NCBI RefSeq assembly: GCF_003725795.1
Contig: NZ_RBEE01000010.1
Span: 59,691 to 123,690, forward strand
Length of the DNA stretch: 64,000 bases
Direction of reading: 5' to 3'
Source of the DNA: Pedobacter jejuensis
GTDB taxonomy: Bacteria > Bacteroidota > Bacteroidia > Sphingobacteriales > Sphingobacteriaceae
Part shown: one piece after another, positions 53,618-62,858 of the stretch
Layout of the letters: each line of letters begins with the position of its first letter
Numbering within the stretch: position 1 is the stretch's first letter
Notes under the pieces: generated by a model
The model's input: only the letters and a program-made list of their open reading frames with translations
Told to the model about the DNA's origin: nothing
The model's database searches: none
Translations under genes and position numbers: made by a program

Positions 53618-54042
53618 ATTATTGCCTACATAATAAATCAAAATATAGACTATAATTTTTACTTATGATTAGTATTCTCATTTAGCAAAAAGTAATTCCA
53701 GTGCTCAAATTCGCAACTTGCTATATTTGTTATTATCAATAAAATGCAGATTTTTTAATAAGATTAAGGAATTTCATTAGATGTTATTAGTCTCTCAAAA
53801 CGAAGGTATCCCTACCCTATTCTTCTTTTAGCTGTTGATTTTAATGTTAAGTACGGCAAAAGAAAAAGGATAAATTCTGCTGCTGTATGGATTTGGAAAA
53901 CTGGAGTTATAAGATATACATGCTTTCCTCTTCCTTAACTATTTGACAATCGCAAAAAATTAGTCTTTTCAAATTCAAACACAGTAAGATAAAAAAAACA
54001 TGAGCTGTTAATTTACATTATAAAAAAATTGGTTGCCTAGGA
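53618..54042. other. gene-free stretch with repeat family 2 copy 2
   Basis: 425 bp between the VOC gene and the convergent hybrid kinase gene. It holds one repeat copy (53791-53811) and otherwise AT-rich sequence. No clear terminator. Confidence 0.45.
53791..53811 (+). repeat. repeat family 2, copy 2 (divergent)
   Basis: TCTCTCAAAACGAAGGTATC followed by C, then TACCCTATTCTTCTTTTAGC. Compared with copy 4 it lacks two A residues, but the sequence after it (TTCTTTTAGCTGT versus TTCTTTCAGCTGT) also matches, so similarity extends over about 50 bp. Confidence 0.5.
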
Positions 54043-57000
54043 TTATAAATATTTTTCGGTTAAGATTTTTTTAAGGATTGACACTTCGTTTATAAAATCA
54101 TTTGTAAGTTCATTCAACATCAGGAAATCAACTTGAGTAATGGCTTCCAGTTTAGAAGAATATTTTTGCAGCAGCATCAATCCGGCAGATGAGGAAGTTC
54201 CATAAATTTTATGCCCAAGCAATTTGATATTTTCTATATCGCCTATTTTAGCCAATTCTTTTAGCTGTTCTGCAACCTTTTCCAATTGCATAATGGTTAA
54301 CGATGCAATTTTTGCAAGCTTTTCTTTATTTTCTCCATAATACATGCTTAGTCTTGATGAATCGAAATGCTCATCGCCTTCAGCATCCGATTCGATTGTT
54401 GTAGGTTTATCATCGGCAAGTTTTCCAATCCATTTATTTATTACCAATTCTAGAGCGCCTTGAAAGATTGGTTTCGTAATAAAATCATCCATACCGGCCT
54501 CTAAACATTTTTCACGCTCTCCAGAAACATTACCAGCTGTTACCGCAATAATCGGTGTATGTTTTCCCTTTTCCAACTCACGGATAGCTTTGGTAGCCTG
54601 TAAACCATTCATTAGTGGCATTTGCACATCCATTAAAATAAGATTGGGCGCATGTTTGATAAAACACTCTAAACCATCTTTGCCATTATTTGCTTCAATA
54701 ATTTCTATTCCATCCAACATATTTGAAATTAAGCTTCTGGTTAAAAATCGGTTTACTTCGTTATCTTCAACTATTAATATTTTAACTTTTCCAGTATCAG
54801 TTCTTATCACCGCTTTCGGTTCTTTTTTATTTGCGGCGACGTTTGTTTCAACATCCTGTTTAATGTGTAATTTAGACAAGGCATCGTACAAATCAGGCAT
54901 TTTAATTGGCTTAACAAGTCTGCGGTTAACTTGTAAACTTTTGCTTGATGTAATTAAAGTGTTATCATCGGCCGAACTGTGTAGTAAAAGTATTGGCAAG
55001 CTTTCATGCGATTCAAAGAAGCTTTTTCTGATTTTATCTATCGTTTCCAAACCATCCATAAATGGCATGTGGTAATCCATTAAAACAGCATCATACAACC
55101 TGCCTTCGGCTAAATACTGCAATGCCTCAAAGCCACTTTTAGCCAAGTCGGTGTTAATGCCTTTTAAGTTGAGCATATCTCTAAGGAAATTCCTGTTGTT
55201 ATCATTATCGTCTACAATCAGAACGTTTTTAACTGCATCAATTTCTTTCCACTCAATTGCATCACCCTTTTCGCATTCAAGCCAGATATCAAAATAAAAT
55301 GTACTTCCTTTTCCTGCCTCGCTTAAAAGCTCTAATCTGCTTCCCATCATCCTTAACAACTTGTTTGATATGGTTAGCCCTAATCCGGTTCCGCCATATT
55401 TTTTCGTGGTTGAAGAATCTTCTTGAGCAAAAGCTTCGAATATTTTATCTTGCTTATCGGCCTGAATACCAATTCCAGTATCGCGAATACTGAATCGAAA
55501 CATGCACTTTTTAGCTTCTTCTTCTAAAATTTCTACTTTCAATTCTATCTCACCACGTTCAGTAAATTTAGCTGCATTACCGAGCAAATTGGTTATCACC
55601 TGTTTCAAACGAATATCATCAGCCCATACAAATCGTGATAGTTCTGGACTTAAATTAAGCAACATTTCCAGGTTTTTTGATTGAATTTGATATGTGGTAA
55701 TATCAGTTGCCTGACAAGTCATTTCATATAAATCGCACTTGTCGATATCCAATTCGAATTTGCCGGCTTCTATTTTAGAAAAATCTAAAATATCGTTGAT
55801 GATGTTAAGCAGTGCCCCGGCAGATTGGCTTACAATTTTGAGGTACTGTTGTTGAATTTCGTCAAGCTTAGTTTTCAAAACCAAATCGGTAAAACCAATT
55901 ACACCGTTTAATGGCGTTCTGATTTCGTGGCTCATGTTTGCCAAAAATTCTGATTTTGCCAGGTTAGCCTCGTCGGCATGTATTTTTGCGGTTTTTAGTT
56001 CTTCACGCTGGGCAATCATACCAGAAATATCTTGGGTAAAAATCATCATGCCACCAATTTCAGCTTCAGAACGATACCATGGACGCATTTCCATGGTTAT
56101 AAAGTGTTGTTCATCGGTTTGAGAATCAATAAATATATCTTCCTCTCGCCTAACAATTTTTCCCTTTAAAATTTCTTTGTGCCTTGCCTTTCTTTCTTCA
56201 TCCAAATTTGGAAACATTTGGTAGTGTGAAGCACCAATTAAATCATTGGTTTTAAATTTATAATCCTCAATCCATTTCTGGCTAACTGCCAAATATTTCA
56301 TATCGTTATCCAGCATAGCAACCGCTGCAGGAGTATGCTCTATAAAAGCCAATAGGCGAGCTCTTTCAATAGAAAGTGCCACTTCCATTTCCTTTTGGTT
56401 TGTGATATCAGTAGCCACACCAAGAAAACCGATTATTTCGCCCTGTGGATCGGTAATTAAAGAAACAATTAGTGAAACATCTAACTTATTGCCGGTTTTA
56501 GAAACGAAACTTAATTCGTGCTTGGCTGATGAATTTTTCTTTGATATCTCTAAAAAATATTCGAAGCCAATAAGATCGTTTTCGAAGACTTTAACAGCTG
56601 GCTCATGACTTTCAATTTCGTGTCGTATATAAAGCATTTCAGGATTTTGCTTCCCAATCATTTCTGCAGCAGTATATCCAAGCAAACTTTCTGCACCTTT
56701 ATTAAAAACGGTAATTATACCATTTAAGTTAGTTGCTATAATGCATAAATCAGAAGCGGCATTTAATACATCATCTAAAAGTTTTTTAGATTCTGCCAAC
56801 GCAATTTCCGATTTTTTGTATTCATCTATATCTTGGAAAGTACCGTATAAACGAGTACAAACGCCATCTTTAAATACTGCATTTCCAATAGCCCTAACCC
56901 AAATATCTCGGCCTTTTGCAGTTGTTATTTCCAACTCCAAATCATAAGGTTCACCAGTTGTAGTGTTTATTTTAAATGCATTTTCAATCTTCTTTCTACT

Positions 57001-58365
57001 TTCGCCGGGTTTATAAAAGCTAATGGCTAAAGAAACTTCAGGCACAAAAGATTCATCCACTTCATGAATTTCCTTTGTTATTGACGTCCACTCTAATTTA
57101 TTGGTAGCCATATCCATTTCCCATCCACCTACTTTCGCAACCTTATTAGTTTGTTCCAAAATGCTCTTTGTGCGCAGTAAATCTTTTTCTAATGCATGCT
57201 GTTCTGTGATGTCAACAGCATTACCAATAACATAAAAACCACCAGTATCATCTTCCTGCACCACGTTTGAAAACATCCACGTTCTTTCGCTGCGATCTTT
57301 ACCTAAGGTTAGCATCTGACCTTTTGCAAATCCTTGTTTTTGTATTAATTGAAGATATTGGTCGAGATATATGTGCCTGTTTTTTGGAACAATATCGTAA
57401 AGTGAATATCCATCAAGTTCGGTCTTTGTATAACCCAGTATTTTTGCTCCAGATTCGTTTACAGAAATGAATTTACCCGCCAAATCGTGAGTACACATTA
57501 AGCCTTGCGAATTTTCAAAGAATAGTTTAAACTTTTTCTCGCTTTGTAGCAGCTTTTGTTGTTTATCAAGCTGTTCAGTTATATCCCTACCAATAGCAGA
57601 AACTTTTCCTGTTGTAGGTACAACCGTTGCAATCCATTCTATTGTTTTAAATTCGTTTGTAGCGGTTAGCAATCGATGTGTAAATCCTGTTCTGCTTGCA
57701 TCTTTTAGTAAACTACCAAGTTTAGTTTTGGTGTACCTTTTATCTTTTTCATGCACAAAATCGTATAGCAGTTTACCCAAAATTTCTTTGCTTTTCCAGC
57801 CAAGCACACGCTCAAAACTTGGGTTTACGTTTTCCAGATTCCCATCTAAGCTGCATATGCAAATCAAATCTTCAGAAAGCTCAAATATTTCAGAGAAGTT
57901 CTGTAATTCAGTACAGCTCCTTTCTTTATGTAATTTTCCGATTTGAGAACATAACTGGCCTATTGCCTCGATCTGTGAATCTTGTAAAGGTTTTTCATCT
58001 TTATCCAGCAAACCTAGTAAGCCGGATACTCCATCAGAGTCATTTTGTACGGCGAAAGTGTAAAAAGTTTTGTAAGGTGTTAGATACGAAAAATCGCTAG
58101 TTAAGAATGTGTCGAAAGCTAGATTATTTTGGAATGTTTTTTCACTAAAATTGGATAGCACCGAATCAAACTCTGCTTCAGATAAAATATCGGTGCTGAG
58201 AACAGGCATATTACCATAGACTTCAGTGCCGTTAGTAGTGAGAAAAAAATATTCTAAGCCAGAGATTGACTTCGCAACAGAAGCAAGGTCGCTAAAATGA
58301 CTAATCGGGTCAGATATTATGTTACTTAACATAGAGATGGTTTTCTTAATTCTTTGGTTAGTCAA
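54043..58365 (-). CDS. cytoplasmic multi-PAS hybrid histidine kinase with two receivers and HPt
   Basis: The 1440-residue protein has no signal peptide or membrane helix. After an N-terminal GAF-like region (residues about 1-160) come five or so PAS/PAC modules (for example LICICSLDGNLENVNPSFERV, LMCTHDLAGKFISVNESGAK, LCIIATNLNGIITVFNKGAE). HisKA carries the phospho-His in NMSHEIRTPLNGVIG, then HATPase (VITNLLGNAAKFTERGE, GGTGLGLTIS). Receiver 1 has Asp in AVLMDYHMPFMDG, receiver 2 has Asp in LILMDVQMPLMNG and Lys in FITKPI. The C-terminal HPt domain has its His in LLGHKIYGTSSSAG. All phosphorelay sites are present in one chain; there is no DNA-binding output, so the final partner lies elsewhere. 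Confidence 0.95.
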   Translation of the reverse strand: MTNQRIKKTISMLSNIISDPISHFSDLASVAKSISGLEYFFLTTNGTEVYGNMPVLSTDILSEAEFDSVLSNFSEKTFQNNLAFDTFLTSDFSYLTPYKTFYTFAVQNDSDGVSGLLGLLDKDEKPLQDSQIEAIGQLCSQIGKLHKERSCTELQNFSEIFELSEDLICICSLDGNLENVNPSFERVLGWKSKEILGKLLYDFVHEKDKRYTKTKLGSLLKDASRTGFTHRLLTATNEFKTIEWIATVVPTTGKVSAIGRDITEQLDKQQKLLQSEKKFKLFFENSQGLMCTHDLAGKFISVNESGAKILGYTKTELDGYSLYDIVPKNRHIYLDQYLQLIQKQGFAKGQMLTLGKDRSERTWMFSNVVQEDDTGGFYVIGNAVDITEQHALEKDLLRTKSILEQTNKVAKVGGWEMDMATNKLEWTSITKEIHEVDESFVPEVSLAISFYKPGESRKKIENAFKINTTTGEPYDLELEITTAKGRDIWVRAIGNAVFKDGVCTRLYGTFQDIDEYKKSEIALAESKKLLDDVLNAASDLCIIATNLNGIITVFNKGAESLLGYTAAEMIGKQNPEMLYIRHEIESHEPAVKVFENDLIGFEYFLEISKKNSSAKHELSFVSKTGNKLDVSLIVSLITDPQGEIIGFLGVATDITNQKEMEVALSIERARLLAFIEHTPAAVAMLDNDMKYLAVSQKWIEDYKFKTNDLIGASHYQMFPNLDEERKARHKEILKGKIVRREEDIFIDSQTDEQHFITMEMRPWYRSEAEIGGMMIFTQDISGMIAQREELKTAKIHADEANLAKSEFLANMSHEIRTPLNGVIGFTDLVLKTKLDEIQQQYLKIVSQSAGALLNIINDILDFSKIEAGKFELDIDKCDLYEMTCQATDITTYQIQSKNLEMLLNLSPELSRFVWADDIRLKQVITNLLGNAAKFTERGEIELKVEILEEEAKKCMFRFSIRDTGIGIQADKQDKIFEAFAQEDSSTTKKYGGTGLGLTISNKLLRMMGSRLELLSEAGKGSTFYFDIWLECEKGDAIEWKEIDAVKNVLIVDDNDNNRNFLRDMLNLKGINTDLAKSGFEALQYLAEGRLYDAVLMDYHMPFMDGLETIDKIRKSFFESHESLPILLLHSSADDNTLITSSKSLQVNRRLVKPIKMPDLYDALSKLHIKQDVETNVAANKKEPKAVIRTDTGKVKILIVEDNEVNRFLTRSLISNMLDGIEIIEANNGKDGLECFIKHAPNLILMDVQMPLMNGLQATKAIRELEKGKHTPIIAVTAGNVSGEREKCLEAGMDDFITKPIFQGALELVINKWIGKLADDKPTTIESDAEGDEHFDSSRLSMYYGENKEKLAKIASLTIMQLEKVAEQLKELAKIGDIENIKLLGHKIYGTSSSAGLMLLQKYSSKLEAITQVDFLMLNELTNDFINEVSILKKILTEKYL

Positions 58366-59209
58366 GATCGGATCGACCTGGAGATGATTTGAAGTTAAAT
58401 CAAGTTTTGGTAATATACATAAACTTTATCCAATATCATATGACTTACTTGTTCATAACGATTCAATTTTTTCTGGTCTATATATTATTTATAGCAGTAA
58501 ATATATTAATTTCGATATCTTTATTTTGCAATGGCTGCGTCTGGAAAACTTGACCTTAAATTTTCGATAAAGCCTTATTTGCGGGAACGTTTTTATGGCA
58601 TTTTCTGCGCCACTCTCTCTGGAATAGCTAACACAAGAGGTCATAAAGGAAGCAATGCTTTCCTGCGCTATTACCTCGACCTCCATATTATTTAATAAAG
58701 GCTCCATTTAATAGTGGGTTAACATCCAATTTTAATTTTTTTAGTGTTTTTAATGATTATAATGTTAACTCGTTTATTTTTTGGGTACTTAATGTGGTCA
58801 ATAATCCTATGCAAGTAAAACTTCTTACAGACTTTATATCTTATCAAGATTTCCTAAGTGATGTAGTCAAATATATCGTAAAACCTGATTTCTCAGAATG
58901 ATACGGCGCCAGGATAAAAGTGATGGTAATCATATCTTTCTGATGCTCATTGAATCTATCGGCGATCTTTCCGATTGATGAGCTTTTATGCTCTTATCAA
59001 AACTATTGACTCATAACTGTGTCTTTAACACAAACAAAGGATGATATCTTCGAATAAATCAAAATATGGATCACCCAATTTTGCTAAAATCGAACATTGA
59101 AAATGCAATAGACGGGCTGTTTAATATTGATGACCAAAGACAGTATAATCCATAGACTCAGCTCCATGCAAAGTTTTCAAATTTGAAGAACTAAAGATCC
59201 TTGGGGGGG
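58366..59209. other. gene-free stretch upstream of the hybrid kinase
   Basis: About 840 bp with two small plus-strand frames that I cannot confirm: 58531-58695 (54 codons, starting MAASGKLDLKFSIKPY) and 59066-59155 (29 codons, starting MDHPILLKSNIENA). Both could be remnants. A run of nine G residues lies at 59203-59211, just before repeat copy C. Confidence 0.4.
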
Positions 59210-59320
59210 GGTAAACCAATCCATTTGACCCCTTCTCGCCAATTTACTAATATGCAGACAATCAAAAAATTTAATAAATTTATTTCACATTAGAAGGGAT
59301 CAATATACTTCGGTTTATCC
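59210..59320 (+). mobile_element. repeat family 1, copy C (MITE-like, 111 bp)
   Basis: Starts GGTAAACCAATCCATTTGAC and ends ATACTTCGGTTTATCC, imperfect inverted termini. The interior includes CTTCTCGCCAATTTACTAAT, shared with copy B, and TAAATTTATTTC, shared with copy A in reverse. No coding capacity. Located about 235 bp upstream of the PAS kinase gene. Confidence 0.65.
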
Positions 59321-59555
59321 AATATGACCAAGTCGTGTTAAGATAAGGGCTTTTGATGCATACATGTTATCGACTGTTACCCAATTAAAGATGTAATTAA
59401 TAACTAACTTGTAAATCAGATTGTAGGTCGGTTAGAGAGTTTAACAGCACCTTATTTTTCATAAAAAGATAAAAAAGTTCATGATGATCTTTCTGGACCG
59501 AACTTACGTAGCTAATATATTTATTTATTAACCCGTTTTCTTACATTTGGCTTAT

Positions 59556-61547
59556 ATGAAAGCTCAGTCCAAATTATTACGCGCTGGCGGAGAGATGGGG
59601 GAACTGACCCGTTCCTTCGACTGGTCTAAAACACCCTTAGGAGCAGTTGGGTTATGGCCCCAAAGTTTATTGACTCTTTTGAACGTGGTTCTAAACTCTA
59701 AATTTCCTATGTTTTTATGGTGGGGACCAGAACTGATCCAATTTTACAATGATGCATACCGTCCAAGTTTGGGATTCGAAGGAAAACACCCAAGAGCACT
59801 GGGTCAACGGGGAGAAGAATGCTGGCCTGAAACATGGCCGGTTATCAAGCCTATGATTGACCAGGTCCTTTCTGGAGGAGAGTCGATCTGGCATGAAGAT
59901 CAGCTCATTCCAATATTTCGCAATAATAAATTGGAAGATGTTTATTGGACTTTTAGTTATACCAGAGTCGAAGATGAAATGGGCGATCCCGCGGGGGTGC
60001 TCGTTATCTGTAATGAAACAACAAATACAGTCAAAAACATAAAAACAGTTACCGGGGCAAACGAAAAGTTGAGTATTGCTCAATTACAAGCGGAAGGTCA
60101 GCGTGATAGATTCAACCGCTTTTTCATGGAAGCCCCTGTCGGAATCTGTATCCTTGATGGGGCCAATCTGGTTTTTGAGCTAGTCAACCCACTTTATCAA
60201 CAACTTTTTCCGGGCAGGAAATTAATGGGCAAGGCTTTATTGCATGCCATACCAGAAATCAAGGGACAACCAATCTGGGAAATTTTACAGGAGGTTTTTC
60301 AAACAGGGAAAACTTATGAAGGGAAAGAATTGCTAATTCCCCTGGCCAAATATGAAAACGGCCCAATTGAAGACCGATATTTCAATTTTATTTATCAAGC
60401 TAGAACTGATGCCCAAAATGAATCAGATGGTATACTTGTTTTCGTTATCGAGGTTACAGATATGATATTATCCAAACAAGAATTGATAAAAGCTCAGGAT
60501 ACCTTAACAATGGCCGTAACAGCTGCGCAATTGGGAACTTTCGATCTTGACATTAAAAAAGGGACTATGGATTGGGACAAGCGCTGCCGTACGCTTTTTG
60601 GTATCAGCCATAATTATACAGTTGACTATGAAAAAGATTTCCTGCCGGGTCTTCATCCCGATGACAGAGATAGGATCGAGACAATAGTCAAGAATGTATT
60701 TGTCAAATCGATCAGCAACGGCCATTACGATGTTGAGTACCGCACCATAGGTGTAGAAGATCATCAGCTAAGGTGGGTTAGAGCCATGGGCAAGGCTTAT
60801 TTTGATGAGCAGGACGAGCCCGTTCGATTCATCGGCTCGGTAATGGATATAACGGAGCGAAAGCAGGATGAAATCAGAAAAAATGATTTTATCGGGATGG
60901 TAAGCCATGAGCTTAAAACGCCGTTAACTTCGCTTACAGCGCTGTTGCAAATGTTAAATTCGAAGCTAAAAAATAATGCTGATCCCTTTGTTGTAGGGGC
61001 AATCTCAAATTCGAACACCCAAGTAAAAAAAATGGCAAATATGATTAAGGGGTTTCTTGACATTTCACGTTTGGAATCTGGGAAAATACATATCGAGAAA
61101 GAAAATTTTGCTCTGGATCAGCTGACCAGGGAAATTATTGAAGAGATTAAACTTACAGTAACCAGCCATTCTATAGTTCTTTTGCCCTGTGACCCGCTTG
61201 TTATTTATGCCGATCGGGACAAGATAGGATCTGTTATAACCAATCTGCTTACCAATGCTGTAAAATATTCACCGAAAGGAAAAATTATCCACGTAGTGTG
61301 CGGTAGAGATCAGAACAGTGTGCACGTTAGCGTTACAGATCATGGAATGGGCATAAAACCAGATGATATTGAAAAACTCTTTGATCGATATTATCGGATA
61401 AAAAGCAAGCATACCAACAATATTGCCGGTTTCGGGATAGGCCTATACTTATGTGCGGAAATCATCGAACGCCATGAAGGCAAAATCTCTGTTGAAAGTA
61501 AGTCGGGTGAAGGTTCTACCTTCACATTCACGTTACCATTGACATAA
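59556..61547 (+). CDS. cytoplasmic PAS-domain sensor histidine kinase
   Basis: From the ATG at 59556 (MKAQSKLLRAGGEMGELTRS) the protein has about 663 residues. The frame also opens with a TTG nine bases earlier. A TACATTTG sequence at 59542-59549 resembles a -7 element, which would make the mRNA nearly leaderless, and MGELTRS at 59595 is an alternative start. The N-terminal PAS/GAF-like region begins FDWSKTPLGAVGLWPQSLLT with MFLWWGPELIQFYNDAYRPS, then two more PAS modules. HisKA carries the His in MVSHELKTPLTSLTALL, and HATPase shows SVITNLLTNAVKYSPKG and FGIGLYLCAEII. No membrane segment and no receiver, so a separate response regulator must exist elsewhere. The kinase remnant at 47330 is related. 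Confidence 0.93.
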   Translation: MKAQSKLLRAGGEMGELTRSFDWSKTPLGAVGLWPQSLLTLLNVVLNSKFPMFLWWGPELIQFYNDAYRPSLGFEGKHPRALGQRGEECWPETWPVIKPMIDQVLSGGESIWHEDQLIPIFRNNKLEDVYWTFSYTRVEDEMGDPAGVLVICNETTNTVKNIKTVTGANEKLSIAQLQAEGQRDRFNRFFMEAPVGICILDGANLVFELVNPLYQQLFPGRKLMGKALLHAIPEIKGQPIWEILQEVFQTGKTYEGKELLIPLAKYENGPIEDRYFNFIYQARTDAQNESDGILVFVIEVTDMILSKQELIKAQDTLTMAVTAAQLGTFDLDIKKGTMDWDKRCRTLFGISHNYTVDYEKDFLPGLHPDDRDRIETIVKNVFVKSISNGHYDVEYRTIGVEDHQLRWVRAMGKAYFDEQDEPVRFIGSVMDITERKQDEIRKNDFIGMVSHELKTPLTSLTALLQMLNSKLKNNADPFVVGAISNSNTQVKKMANMIKGFLDISRLESGKIHIEKENFALDQLTREIIEEIKLTVTSHSIVLLPCDPLVIYADRDKIGSVITNLLTNAVKYSPKGKIIHVVCGRDQNSVHVSVTDHGMGIKPDDIEKLFDRYYRIKSKHTNNIAGFGIGLYLCAEIIERHEGKISVESKSGEGSTFTFTLPLT

Positions 61548-61656
61548 TTTAGTATTTAATTTAATGCTTATGTTTAAAGTATCCCTACTGTAAACAACTC
61601 GTTCTCTGTTGCCAAAATTTGCAAATGCAGCAAGGAGATCAAGAGAAACGAGGTAT

Positions 61657-61845
61657 TTACCTTAATTCGCACCCTTGAAAAGTTTTAGTACCTAATAAAT
61701 TATCATCTAAATTTTTAGCTTTATCGATAATATTTGGTGTATTGTCTTTAATTCATCTTTTAACCTTACCGAGTCCGCTTTTATTGGTTAGGTATTGTAC
61801 TCCCTTATAGAAAGCAAAACCTAATAGTGTTTTTATCAATCTCAT
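61657..61845 (-). pseudogene. small protein gene interrupted by an in-frame TGA
   Basis: An ATG at 61845 opens MRLIKTLLGFAFYKGVQYLT and reaches a TGA at 61755-61753 after GKVKR. The same frame then continues IKDNTPNIIDKAKNLDDNLL to a TAA at 61657. The whole would be a 62-residue amphipathic protein with a hydrophobic start, and a TGG-to-TGA change would explain the interruption (KRWIKDN). I do not know the family. It could also be a 30-codon peptide or no gene at all. Confidence 0.35.
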
Positions 61846-62015
61846 CGGGTTTTAGCTTATAAAGAACTTAAAATTCTTACTTTCTATGATTAGTGTAAGT
61901 TAATAGTTGCGTAGCTGCTAAGTTTAAGGTAATTCCGTTCATTTTTATTACGCTGGTTAATTTTTATTAAAATGTCGAATTTTGATAGGCCAATAGATCT
62001 TCATTTTGAATATTT

Positions 62016-62036
62016 TGTCTCAAAAAACGAAGAATA
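62016..62036 (+). repeat. repeat family 2, copy 3
   Basis: TGTCTCAAAAAACGAAGAAT, sharing the 16-nt core TCTCAAAAAACGAAGA exactly with copies 1 and 4. It ends 38 bp before the start codon of the membrane-protein gene, so it may lie in that gene's leader. Confidence 0.5.
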
Positions 62037-62074
62037 GCTATTAATTTTAAATATATTAACAATAACACGCTCTC

Positions 62075-62818
62075 ATGGATAGACTAGATTTTCACAATGA
62101 ATGGTATAATAATGAATTGGCAAGACAAGAAGTTTTAAATGAATCAGTAAATATTCCAGTTGGAATACTTACCGCAATTTTCGCTCTTTATGCCTTCTTG
62201 TTAAGTGGATATAATTTTGATCAGGGATTCGGCACATTCATTTGTGAATTTTTCTGCATATCACTTGGTTTATCATTGTTAGCATGGTTATGTGTTTTAT
62301 TTAATATATCAAAATCTTACAATAACCATTTTAAAGGATATGAATATGGCTATCTACCTTTTGCTATTGACCTAGACACTTACTATTTGAACCTCGTATC
62401 ATATGTTAATACCAACTTGAGTATGCTTCCAGCAGGTACTTCGGCAGAATCAATGTTCGATGAGTATCTATTAAAGAGTTTACAGAATTCGATTGATATA
62501 AATGCTCAAAATAACTCGAAAAAGTCCAGTCATTTATTTCAAGCAAAAAGATTATTATTAGCGTGCATTATCTTTTTGCTTATATCAATAATACCATTTG
62601 TCATAAATTTCCTTAAATTTAATAAAGAAAATAAAATACAAGTGTTTTCAATATCAAACGCTTCGGAAATAATTAATAAAATAGATTCAATTAATAAAAA
62701 AAGTAATAATGGCAAAGCAATCTTCAAACCCACCGAAACCAACACCTCCTCCTCCACCTCCTGCTCCTCCACTAAGGATGATAAAAGAGGGAAAGGAAAC
62801 TCCACCTCCAAGAAATAA
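62075..62818 (+). CDS. three-helix membrane protein of unknown function
   Basis: The 247-residue protein has two N-terminal membrane helices (VGILTAIFALYAFLLSG, residues about 29-45; FICEFFCISLGLSLLAWLCV, about 55-75). A soluble middle of about 80 residues (YLPFAIDLDTYYLNLVSYVN) follows, then a third helix (LLLACIIFLLISIIPFVINFL, about 160-180). The C-terminal tail from residue 212 on is Ser/Thr/Lys-rich, and this part of the DNA encodes a proline-rich protein in another frame. The layout of two helices, a cytoplasmic part and a third helix recalls small effector-type membrane proteins near bacterial nucleotide-signalling systems, but I cannot assign a family. Start codon follows the A-rich AATATATTAACAATAACACG. 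Confidence 0.75.
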   Translation: MDRLDFHNEWYNNELARQEVLNESVNIPVGILTAIFALYAFLLSGYNFDQGFGTFICEFFCISLGLSLLAWLCVLFNISKSYNNHFKGYEYGYLPFAIDLDTYYLNLVSYVNTNLSMLPAGTSAESMFDEYLLKSLQNSIDINAQNNSKKSSHLFQAKRLLLACIIFLLISIIPFVINFLKFNKENKIQVFSISNASEIINKIDSINKKSNNGKAIFKPTETNTSSSTSCSSTKDDKRGKGNSTSKK

Positions 62819-62828
62819 ATCAAAGTAA
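62709..62828 (+). CDS. 39-residue proline-rich small protein nested in the membrane-protein gene
   Basis: A 39-codon frame, shifted +1 relative to the membrane protein, starts at 62709 with MAKQSSNPPKPTPPPPPPAP and ends with ETPPPRNKSK. It is preceded by AATAAAAAAAGTAATA, a good A-rich initiation region, and by its own in-frame TAG upstream. It ends 10 bp beyond the membrane-protein stop, and its stop codon directly abuts a strong terminator at 62829. The two genes overlap by 110 nt, so translation is probably coupled. The peptide has a polyproline core and basic ends. Function unknown; it may be a partner of the membrane protein. Confidence 0.6.
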   Translation: MAKQSSNPPKPTPPPPPPAPPLRMIKEGKETPPPRNKSK

Positions 62829-62858
62829 AAAACAAGCCTTCTATTGAGGGCTTGTTTT
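62829..62858 (+). terminator. strong intrinsic terminator
   Basis: AAAACAAGCC (62829-62838) pairs perfectly with GGCTTGTTTT (62849-62858) around a 10-nt loop, giving a 10-bp stem ending in a T run. It starts at the base after the TAA of the proline-rich ORF. Confidence 0.9.

Larger units (their letters stand above)
61548..62074. other. region between the PAS kinase and the membrane-protein gene
   Basis: 527 bp with a small broken minus-strand gene (61657-61845) and repeat family 2 copy 3 (62016-62036). Nothing else identifiable. Confidence 0.4.

Noticed and set aside
58489..58707. 72-codon minus-strand ORF and its 54-codon plus-strand counterpart (58531-58695)
   Set aside because: The two frames overlap head on and neither has a recognisable domain. 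The plus-strand one looks slightly more protein-like, but support is too weak to call a gene.
58757..58766. AATGTTAAC-like sequence upstream of the hybrid kinase
   Set aside because: Resembles the PUL2 regulatory motif but has no second copy 21 bp away and no PUL gene nearby. Expected by chance about twice in a window of this composition.
59066..59155. 29-codon plus-strand ORF starting MDHPILLKSN
   Set aside because: Has an acceptable start but no homology that I can see and nothing downstream that would need a leader.
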